Source: Nitrosomonadales bacterium
GTDB lineage: Bacteria; Pseudomonadota; Gammaproteobacteria; Burkholderiales; SG8-41
NCBI GenBank assembly: GCA_009885185.1
Contig: VFLF01000443.1
Coordinates: 1-5,053 of the forward strand
DNA length: 5,053 nt
Reading direction: 5' to 3'
Shown: piece after piece, positions 1-4,976 of the stretch
How the letters are laid out: each line of letters opens with the position of its first letter
How positions within the stretch are numbered: the stretch's first letter is position 1
The notes under the pieces: generated by a model
What the model was told of the DNA's origin: nothing
The model's database searches: none
Seen by the model: the letters and a program-made list of their open reading frames with translations, nothing else
Translations under genes and position numbers: made by a program

Positions 1-1
1 G

Positions 2-1117
2 GAGAGGGCGCCGGAGAAGCCTGCGACCGAAGTGAAGGCACGCGTCAAACATACGTGCCCGGCATGCGGCGGCGAAGCGGTGTGGAATGCCGCCAAGCTG
101 GTGCTGGCGTGCGGCTTTTGCGGCACGCTGGTGCCGGGCACGGAGGATGCGGCGGGCGACGGCGAAATCGTCGAGCACGATCTGGCAACCGCTTTGCGCG
201 GCATTCCGGACAGCAAGCGCGGCTGGGGCGGCGAGAAAAAAGAAGTGAAATGTCAAAGCTGCCATGCGATTTCGGTGTTCGATCCGAAGCGCCAGTCGCA
301 GGGCTGCGAGTTTTGCGGCGCGACGCAACTGGTGCCGTACGAAGAAGTGAAGGAACCGTTCTCGCCCGAAAGCCTGTTGCCGATGAAGGTGTCGCATAAC
401 AAGGCGCGCGAACTCATCAAGACGTGGTACGGCTCGCGCTGGTTTGCGCCTAACAAGCTCAAAAAAGCCGCGCTCACCGATACGGTGAAGGGCCTTTACA
501 TCCCGTATTGGACATTTGACGCGCAAGTCGACGCGGATTGGGATGCCGAGGCGGGCTACCACTATTACGAAACCGAGGAATACACCGATAGCTCCGGCAA
601 TCGGCAGACGCGCCGGATTCAGCGCACGCGCTGGGAGCGCGCCAGCGGCAACATCGACCACTTTTTTGATGACGAGCTGGTGCCGGCCTCACAGGGCATA
701 CAGGCGAATCACCTGCGCGCAGTAGAGCCGTTCCCGACAGGGGAATTGCAGCCGTACGATCCCGGTTTTCTGTCGGGTTGGGTGGTTGAACGGTATCAGA
801 TTGATTTGGTGGCGGCGGCACAGCACTCGCGCGAAGCAATGGAGCGCAAAGTGCAATCGATGTGCGCGTCGGCGGTGCCGGGGGATACGTATCGCAATCT
901 GCGCGTCAATTCCGCGTACAGCGGTCAGACCTTCAAGCACATCCTCGCGCCGCTGTGGATGCTGCAATACCGCTTCGGCACGAAAAACTTTCAGGTGGTG
1001 ATGAACGGCTACACCGGCAAAGTCTCCGGCGACTATCCGAAGAGCTGGGTGAAGATATTCTTCGCGGTGCTGGCGGTGATTATCGTGCTGCTGATACTGA
1101 TGACGGCGATGAGTTAA
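2..1117 (+). CDS. Double zinc-ribbon protein with C-terminal membrane anchor (5'-partial)
   Basis: Function unknown; homologues are usually called zinc-ribbon or TFIIB-type zinc-finger proteins. Numbering from the GTG at 32, two zinc ribbons of identical spacing are visible: C9/C12 with C27/C30, and C74/C77 with C92/C95 (CxxC-x14-CxxC each). A middle region of about residues 110-335 follows, rich in aromatic residues (for example GLYIPYWTFDAQVDADW), with no motif I can assign. The last 20 or so residues (about 341-358) are a hydrophobic helix at the extreme C-terminus, so the protein is probably tail-anchored with its ribbons in the cytoplasm. The GTG at 32 has no ribosome binding site at the right distance. 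The frame stays open to base 2 with G/C-rich third positions and a Pro/Glu/Lys-rich peptide (ERAPEKPATE), so the true start probably lies before the window. The stop is TAA. The neighbour to the right is convergent, so no operon is seen on that side. Confidence 0.85.
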   Translation, partial: ERAPEKPATEVKARVKHTCPACGGEAVWNAAKLVLACGFCGTLVPGTEDAAGDGEIVEHDLATALRGIPDSKRGWGGEKKEVKCQSCHAISVFDPKRQSQGCEFCGATQLVPYEEVKEPFSPESLLPMKVSHNKARELIKTWYGSRWFAPNKLKKAALTDTVKGLYIPYWTFDAQVDADWDAEAGYHYYETEEYTDSSGNRQTRRIQRTRWERASGNIDHFFDDELVPASQGIQANHLRAVEPFPTGELQPYDPGFLSGWVVERYQIDLVAAAQHSREAMERKVQSMCASAVPGDTYRNLRVNSAYSGQTFKHILAPLWMLQYRFGTKNFQVVMNGYTGKVSGDYPKSWVKIFFAVLAVIIVLLILMTAMS

Positions 1118-1206
1118 ATAGTTGTTAAAAAAACAAATAGTTATAAATTTTTGATCGGCGTTGCCTTTGCGCTGATTTCACTCGGTGCGCCGCTAAATAT
1201 TCCTCT

Positions 1207-1234
1207 CGTCATTCCCGCGCAGGTGGGAATGACG
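1207..1234. repeat. REP-like palindrome between convergent genes
   Basis: A perfect 10-bp inverted repeat (1207-1216 with 1225-1234, arms CGTCATTCCC and GGGAATGACG) encloses an 8-base loop. The sequence resembles the dispersed intergenic 'GTCATTCCCGCG...GGGAATGAC' palindromes found in many proteobacterial genomes. It lies in the 136-base gap between two converging genes, 20 bases past the minus-strand stop codon, and could act on both transcripts. Neither side carries an adjacent T-run, so it is not a classical intrinsic terminator. The rest of the gap (1118-1206) is AT-rich with a repeated AAATAGTT and nothing else recognisable. Confidence 0.7.
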
Positions 1235-1253
1235 TGATCGGATATCGTGTTGG

Positions 1254-2399
1254 CTATGCCAATACCGCGGGCAATTGCGGCGCGAGCTTTGCGCGCTCGG
1301 CGGTCGCCGCGCCGTTTAGTGCAAAGCCCAGCAGTTTTCCTGACGCATCCACAAACAATGATTTAACGCCGTCGGCGGTCTTCTCGACTTTCCATTCACC
1401 GACTGCGCCCGGCGCGGGCGGCGACACGATGGTTGGGCACGCGGGGGTTTTCACCATCACCGGCATCGCGGGGAAACTCACGGCGGTAGGTTTGCCGCCG
1501 AGCGTTGCGCCCAGCGCGCGCGCCGCGTGCATGATGGGCATCACGTAGGGCATCACCAATCCTTCGATTTCCATGCAATCGCCCAGCGCGTAAATGTCGA
1601 TGTCGCTGGTTTGCAGGTTGCGATTGACCAGTACGCCGCGATTGACACCAAGACCTGCCGCGCGCGCCAGATCGGTGCGCGGTTTCAGGCCGACGGCGGA
1701 AAGCACGATGTCGGCTTGCAGCGTTGCGCCGTTATCGAGCGTGATGTTAAGCGCGCTGCCGCTGTGATCGACGGATTTTGCGCCAGTGCCGAAATGCCAC
1801 ACGACGCCCAACAGGGCGAGTTTTTGTTGCACCATCGCGCCGCCCGCGGGGGGCAGCAGACGGCCCAGCGGCTGATTGGCGATGTCGATGACTTCGACCT
1901 TATGCCCGGCAACCACCAGATCATTGGCGAATTCGCTGCCGATCAAGCCGGCGCCGATGATGACGACTTTTTTCGGACTGTCGAGCAGGTGGTGAAAACG
2001 TCCGTAATCATCCAGATCATTCACCGTGATAATCGTGCCGGCGGCATCGCCCGCGATGGGCAAGCGTATCTGATCCGCGCCCAGCGCCAGCACCAGCTTT
2101 GAATACGCCAGCGTTTCATCCCCAATTTGCAGGGTGTGCGCGGCGGCGTTGATCGCGGTGACGCGCGTCTTGGCGCGCACCACGGCGTTGACCTGCGTGG
2201 CCATCTGCTCCGGCGTATTGAGTGCAATCGCAGCAGGCGCTTTTTTGCCGGCCAGCGCGTTCGACAGCATCGGCTTGGAGTAAAAACTGCCGCTGTCGGC
2301 GGTGATGATGGTGAGCGGCGTCTCTTTGTCGAGCTTGCGCAGCTCTTTGGCGACGTTATAGCCGGCCAGACCGCTGCCGAGGATGATGATGGGGTTCAT
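1254..2399 (-). CDS. rubB: Rubredoxin-NAD(+) reductase-like FAD-dependent oxidoreductase
   Basis: Predicted cytoplasmic flavoprotein that passes electrons from NAD(P)H to a small acceptor, in this family typically rubredoxin. The 381 residues match the family's usual length. Visible features, in order: an N-terminal FAD dinucleotide-binding motif GSGLAG (residues 8-13), the NAD(P) motif GAGLIG (149-154), a conserved SAVGLKPRTDL stretch (234-244), the second FAD motif DIYALGDC (268-275), and a C-terminal segment with MPVMVKTPACP (312-322). The last resembles the Pseudomonas RubB/AlkT-type rubredoxin reductases as I remember them. No CxxC redox pair is present, which argues against thioredoxin or disulfide reductases. 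I chose the ATG at 2399, which puts the GxGxxG motif at the very N-terminus as expected; a weak GAGA lies 6 bases upstream. A TTG 18 bases earlier is in frame but has no ribosome binding site. No rubredoxin gene is in the window, so the physiological acceptor is unknown; a ferredoxin reductase role is the main alternative. Confidence 0.88.
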   Translation of the reverse strand: MNPIIILGSGLAGYNVAKELRKLDKETPLTIITADSGSFYSKPMLSNALAGKKAPAAIALNTPEQMATQVNAVVRAKTRVTAINAAAHTLQIGDETLAYSKLVLALGADQIRLPIAGDAAGTIITVNDLDDYGRFHHLLDSPKKVVIIGAGLIGSEFANDLVVAGHKVEVIDIANQPLGRLLPPAGGAMVQQKLALLGVVWHFGTGAKSVDHSGSALNITLDNGATLQADIVLSAVGLKPRTDLARAAGLGVNRGVLVNRNLQTSDIDIYALGDCMEIEGLVMPYVMPIMHAARALGATLGGKPTAVSFPAMPVMVKTPACPTIVSPPAPGAVGEWKVEKTADGVKSLFVDASGKLLGFALNGAATAERAKLAPQLPAVLA

Positions 2400-2442
2400 G
2401 GGATGTCTCGATATCAAGCAGGAAAAATCTAGCTGCCCAATC

Positions 2443-2471
2443 GTTATATTGTGCGTTTTAAGGCGTGTTCA
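2443..2471 (-). promoter_or_regulatory. Candidate sigma-70 promoter of the rubredoxin reductase gene
   Basis: On the minus strand, TGAACA (2466-2471, 4 of 6 matches to TTGACA) lies 17 bp from TATAAC (2443-2448, 5 of 6 to TATAAT). Transcription would start near 2436, giving a leader of about 36 bases before the ATG at 2399. The preceding gene ends at 2550, so the reductase gene plausibly has its own promoter. This is consensus matching by eye only. Another -10-like TAAAAT further upstream has no good -35 partner. Confidence 0.35.
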
Positions 2472-2518
2472 GCTGCTATTTTAATCCAGTTGAGCTGTAG
2501 CCAGTTTCCAAATGGCGC

Positions 2519-2529
2519 TATTGAACCAA
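2519..2529. promoter_or_regulatory. Isolated copy of the TGAACC operator-like motif
   Basis: TATTGAACCAA here is identical over 11 bp to the site at 4765-4775 in the regulator promoter. It lies just beyond the BLUF stop codon and about 50 bp upstream of the candidate -35 of the rubredoxin reductase gene. The hexamer alone could occur by chance in 5 kb; the 11-bp identity makes chance less likely. Binding by the same regulator is inference. Confidence 0.35.
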
Positions 2530-2549
2530 GGGATCGTGCCGTTTGAATC

Positions 2550-2978
2550 TTAGCAGCCGCGGTTCACGACCGAAGCAGTTGCGATCAACTCATCGAGCAG
2601 CGCCATCGAAGCCAATCCCGAGCAGGTAAACGGATTGAGCGCGGCCTTCTCGGAATATTTGAGCAGCAGCGACGGGTTTACTTTGGCGATATTTACTTGC
2701 CCCATGGTCCAGCCGCCAAATCGGCGTTCCGAAATTTCTTCGTAGATAAGGATGCGCACGTCACGATGCCGTTCGTCCCGCACGATTCGGTTATACAGTT
2801 CGCAGACTTCGTCACGACCGCCCTCGAGTACCTGGATAAAGAGATCGTCACTGAAACAAAGTATCCCCGTGATACCTTGCGGCGAATTGTTTTCGCGCGA
2901 CTGCGCCAGAATGGAATCGACAATGGTCGTGGAAAGTGGGGCGGTGGCGCGACTGGCGTAGAGTAATCGGACAAGCAT
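2550..2978 (-). CDS. Short BLUF-domain blue-light photoreceptor
   Basis: A stand-alone BLUF (blue light using FAD) sensor of 142 residues, cytoplasmic. BLUF domains bind flavin non-covalently and respond to blue light by rearranging a Tyr-Gln hydrogen-bond network. All key residues are visible: Y7 in LLYAS, N31, Q49 in LFIQVLEG, W90 and M92 in GGWTMG. They match Y8, N32, Q50, W91 and M93 of the cyanobacterial PixD family with a one-residue offset. After the domain (about 1-93) only about 50 residues remain, probably the two capping helices of PixD-type proteins; there is no EAL, GGDEF or other effector domain, so the protein must signal through a partner. The ATG at 2978 has a GAGG 5 bases upstream (2984-2987) that overlaps the TGA of folE, so translation is likely coupled to folE. 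The MerR regulator two genes upstream is the obvious candidate partner. No terminator hairpin is evident after the stop. Confidence 0.95.
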   Translation of the reverse strand: MLVRLLYASRATAPLSTTIVDSILAQSRENNSPQGITGILCFSDDLFIQVLEGGRDEVCELYNRIVRDERHRDVRILIYEEISERRFGGWTMGQVNIAKVNPSLLLKYSEKAALNPFTCSGLASMALLDELIATASVVNRGC

Positions 2979-2983
2979 CTTGA

Positions 2984-2987
2984 CCTC
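2984..2987 (-). promoter_or_regulatory. Ribosome binding site of the BLUF gene, overlapping the folE stop
   Basis: On the minus strand, TGAGG combines the folE stop codon (TGA, 2986-2988) with the Shine-Dalgarno GAGG (2984-2987). The BLUF ATG follows 5 bases later. The overlap decides the BLUF start and shows that the two genes form one transcript, probably with translational coupling. Confidence 0.8.
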
Positions 2988-3705
2988 AGTTTTTCAGATT
3001 GATTAGGGAGAGGAATTCGCGGCGCAGCGAGGCGTCTTTGAGGAAGGAGCCCCGCATCACGCTGTTGGTCATCTTGGTTTCAGCGTCCTTGACGCCGCGC
3101 CAGTGCATGCAAAAGTGATCCGCCTCCATCACCACGGCCAGCCCGTCGGGGCTGACCTTTGTCATCAGCAGCTCCGCCATCTGCGTGATGGCTTCCTCCT
3201 GAATCTGCGGGCGGCTCATGATCCAGTCGGCCAGCCGCGAGTACTTCGATAAACCGATTAAATTGGAATGCTCATTGGGCATCAGGCCGATCCACAGACG
3301 CCCCATGATCGGGCAAAAATGATGGCTGCACGCGCTGCGTACCGTGATGGGGCCCACGATCATCAGCTCATTCAGGCGCTCGGCATTAGGGAACTCGGTC
3401 ACCGGCGGCGCTGTGACATAGCGCCCTCGAAACACCTCGGTCAGATACATCTTGGCGACGCGGCGCGCGGTGTCCTGGGTGTTGTGATCGCTGGCGGTGT
3501 CGATCACCAGGCTTTCCAAAACCCCCTGCATCTTTCCGGCAACTTCGTCGAGCAACGCCTCCATTTCACCGGGCGCGATATGCGCAGCGATGTTGTCGTT
3601 GGCGTGATAGCGTTGCTTCGCGCGCTGTATGCGGGCGCGCACCCGCGCGGAAACAGGAAGTGCAGAATCATCGAGCGTTTGAATGGACGTGTCTGTCATG
3701 ATCAT
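2986..3705 (-). CDS. folE: GTP cyclohydrolase I (FolE, type IA)
   Basis: Converts GTP to 7,8-dihydroneopterin triphosphate, the first step of tetrahydrofolate and pterin synthesis, in the cytoplasm as a zinc-dependent homodecamer. Of the 239 residues, about 45-239 form the catalytic domain. Zinc and catalytic residues are visible: C126, H128 and H129 in SACSHHFCP, and H197 and C199 in HFCMHWRG. These correspond to C110, H112, H113, H179 and C181 of the E. coli enzyme. The substrate-pocket residues of GLSKYSRL (150-157) and RPQIQE (164-169) are also kept. The usual CEHH is CSHH here. The likely start is the ATG at 3705 or the second ATG at 3699 (two codons shorter); neither has a good ribosome binding site. 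It lies 65 bases after the MerR gene and 7 bases before the BLUF gene, with no clear promoter of its own. Its place between two light-signalling genes suggests a dedicated copy that supplies pterin or folate, for instance as a photolyase antenna, rather than the housekeeping enzyme. Confidence 0.96.
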   Translation of the reverse strand: MIMTDTSIQTLDDSALPVSARVRARIQRAKQRYHANDNIAAHIAPGEMEALLDEVAGKMQGVLESLVIDTASDHNTQDTARRVAKMYLTEVFRGRYVTAPPVTEFPNAERLNELMIVGPITVRSACSHHFCPIMGRLWIGLMPNEHSNLIGLSKYSRLADWIMSRPQIQEEAITQMAELLMTKVSPDGLAVVMEADHFCMHWRGVKDAETKMTNSVMRGSFLKDASLRREFLSLINLKN

Positions 3706-3770
3706 GTGTTTGTTGTTGAGATTGTTAAGACGCTGGTTGAATCGGATGGCTGGTCGATGAACTCAGGCTT

Positions 3771-4742
3771 TCAATTCTTCAAGGAAGTCAGCGTAATGCC
3801 TTCCACTTCAACGACGTGTGCCAATGCGGTTTCCAGTAGTGTGCGCGCACTGCCTACTATCTGATTCAGGTACTGATGCAGTTTCGCGTCGGCCGGGTTG
3901 CGGTTCTCGCATTCGGCGCTGTAAGTCTCAAAACCACCTAACCGCACCAGAAGATCCGCGAGGTGATGTGGGCACTCGCAATTGAGCGAAACCGAAGTCG
4001 TGGCGATTTCGGCAAGGGTTTTACTATCAAAGCGACGCGGTGCAGGTGCTCCGACCTGAGGCAATGGTGGGTTGGGCGGTATACCAAGCAACACTTCCAG
4101 CTGATTCATATCAAGGGGTGCCTTAACCAAGTAACAGCCCAAGCTACGCAGTTCCTGTTCAATGTGCTTGGGGCTGAAGCCGTACTCCACCACAATAAAG
4201 CGCGCCCCTACCTGCTGAGCCAGTGTGCGAATCGCCAACGCCGTGTCAGACTGCAACGTCGGTAATTCGAGAAGCAAGGCGTCTGCCTTTACTTCTCGCA
4301 GCGCTTCCAGCGCAAGCGCCATACTTGGACTGGACGCCACGATTTTCAGCGTAGGCAGGTGATGCCGCTCTAATCGCAAAGCGATCCCCTCACCAATGGC
4401 GGCTCCTCTCAGTGGCGGATTCGCGCCGGCGATCGCGAAACCCCGGGGAAGCGGCGATTTGGGTGTGGCGTTGTCCAGCATCTCGCGTAGTTGTGCCAAA
4501 TCCAGCGACGCGATCGAGCCGATGGCGTATCCCGCGTCGACGAGTTGTTTGACTACTTTGAGCCGCGTAACTTCCGCAGGGGAATAAAGGCGTTGGCCCT
4601 TTGCGCTTTGACGCGGCCCGACAACCTGATATCGCCTCTCCCAAACACGAAGCGTTTCAACCGGAATACCTGCGAGTCTGGCCGCAGCACCACTGCGGTA
4701 TGCAGGCGTGACAGCGATAGAAGGGTCATGATTATTCGGCAT
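3771..4742 (-). CDS. MerR-family transcriptional regulator with B12-binding-like domain (LitR/CarH/BluR class)
   Basis: A 323-residue DNA-binding regulator. Residues about 15-78 are a MerR winged helix-turn-helix (YRSGAAARLAGIP, then the class signature RVWERRYQ at 32-39 and the wing GQRLYS at 49-54). Residues about 100-220 look like a Rossmann-type fold in the position of the cobalamin-binding domain of CarH/LitR. However, I find no ExxHxxG or DxHxxG ligand motif; the matching stretch reads ANPPLRGAAIGEG, so B12 sensing is doubtful. After a proline-rich linker (221-235) comes an extra C-terminal domain (about 238-316) with C255, C257, H259, H260 and C278. The ATG at 4742 has AAGG 5 bases upstream (4748-4751). 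A direct-repeat operator lies at its promoter, suggesting autoregulation. It is the first gene of a run with folE and a BLUF photoreceptor and is divergent from a secreted-protein gene. Closest logic known: E. coli BluR, a MerR-like repressor released by the BLUF protein BluF. Whether it represses or activates cannot be told here. Confidence 0.9.
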   Translation of the reverse strand: MPNNHDPSIAVTPAYRSGAAARLAGIPVETLRVWERRYQVVGPRQSAKGQRLYSPAEVTRLKVVKQLVDAGYAIGSIASLDLAQLREMLDNATPKSPLPRGFAIAGANPPLRGAAIGEGIALRLERHHLPTLKIVASSPSMALALEALREVKADALLLELPTLQSDTALAIRTLAQQVGARFIVVEYGFSPKHIEQELRSLGCYLVKAPLDMNQLEVLLGIPPNPPLPQVGAPAPRRFDSKTLAEIATTSVSLNCECPHHLADLLVRLGGFETYSAECENRNPADAKLHQYLNQIVGSARTLLETALAHVVEVEGITLTSLKN

Positions 4743-4752
4743 AACAACCTTA

Positions 4753-4773
4753 TTATTGAACCGTTATTGAACC
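4753..4773. promoter_or_regulatory. Direct-repeat operator at the MerR gene promoter
   Basis: TTATTGAACC occurs twice, at 4753-4762 and 4764-4773. The 11-bp register puts both copies on the same face of the helix. The second copy sits one base downstream of the likely -10 box (4775-4780) and the first ends one base before the Shine-Dalgarno of the regulator gene. A protein bound here would cover the transcription start, so autorepression is the simplest reading. The binding protein is inferred to be the adjacent MerR regulator. Confidence 0.65.
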
Positions 4774-4774
4774 A

Positions 4775-4803
4775 ATATTATCATTACAGTTCGGAAATAT
4801 CAA
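4775..4803 (-). promoter_or_regulatory. Promoter of the MerR-folE-BLUF run
   Basis: On the minus strand, TTGATA (4798-4803, 5 of 6 to TTGACA) is followed after 17 bp by TAATAT (4775-4780, 4 of 6). GATAAT at 4777-4782 (5 of 6) is an alternative -10 with a short 15-bp spacer. Transcription would start near 4768, inside the direct-repeat operator, giving a leader of about 26 bases. The surrounding sequence is strongly AT-rich, as expected for a promoter in a GC-rich genome. Confidence 0.55.
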
Positions 4804-4832
4804 GGATATAAATAAAATAATCGAAATATCTC

Positions 4833-4933
4833 TGTTCATTTTAAAATATTTACGGTAATATATCGGTTCATTGTGAATAAACAATGAGACAAAATGGGTT
4901 CATCGCTGACGTTAGATGGACTGGCTTTGAACC
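4833..4933. promoter_or_regulatory. Array of regularly spaced GGTTCA half-sites before the secreted-protein gene
   Basis: Exact sites lie at 4865-4870 and 4897-4902 (GGTTCA on +) and 4928-4933 (TGAACC on +, opposite orientation). A one-mismatch copy, TGTTCA, lies at 4833-4838. Centres are 32, 32 and 31 bp apart, about three helical turns, which favours cooperative binding on one face. The sites share the hexamer with the direct repeat at 4753-4773. They lie upstream of the divergent gene starting at 4977 and probably control it. Confidence 0.55.
4868..4887. promoter_or_regulatory. Dyad TCATTGT-N6-ACAATGA
   Basis: A perfect 7-bp inverted repeat (4868-4874 and 4881-4887) around a 6-base centre overlaps the GGTTCA at 4865-4870. 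Dyads of this size are typical MerR-type operators, which sit in a long promoter spacer. Here GGTTCA (4865-4870) and CAAAAT (4890-4895) are 19 bp apart, the spacing expected for MerR-activated promoters, but both boxes match the consensus poorly. It may be an operator for the divergent gene or for another regulator. Confidence 0.4.
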
Positions 4934-4966
4934 GATTTTACTCTGTAATTCAACCTGACCACTTAT

Positions 4967-4970
4967 AGGA
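4967..4970 (+). promoter_or_regulatory. Ribosome binding site of the secreted-protein gene
   Basis: AGGA lies 6 bases before the ATG at 4977 and fixes the start of the right-hand partial gene. No convincing sigma-70 promoter is visible nearby; TGTAAT (4944-4949) is a possible -10 without a good -35. Confidence 0.7.
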
Positions 4971-4976
4971 AATACC

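Noticed and set aside
1207..1234. Intrinsic terminator
   Set aside because: The hairpin is strong but neither flank has a T-run directly after it, so a REP-like element is the safer call.
1527..2102. Long + strand open frame opposite the rubredoxin reductase gene
   Set aside because: It lies wholly antisense to a well-supported gene, its peptide resembles no family, and such frames are common opposite GC-rich genes.
2400..2417. TTG start giving the rubredoxin reductase six more residues
   Set aside because: It has no ribosome binding site, and the ATG at 2399 places the FAD motif where the family has it.
2470..2512. Hairpin or terminator after the BLUF gene formed by the CAGCT/AGCTG and repeated CCAGTT segments
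   Set aside because: The inverted match is only 5 bp with a long loop and CCAGTT is a direct repeat, so no stable stem is expected.
3706..3770. Separate promoter or operator for folE
   Set aside because: The 65-base gap shows no convincing -35/-10 pair; GATGAACT (3756-3763) only partly matches the operator motif.
3268..3864. Long + strand open frame opposite folE and the end of the MerR gene
   Set aside because: It spans two real genes and their gap on the other strand, with no ribosome binding site or recognisable domain.
4927..4949. ECF-sigma promoter using the GAAC core of TGAACC as -35
   Set aside because: No matching -10 lies at 15-17 bp from the sites, and the direct repeat and mixed orientations fit an operator better.
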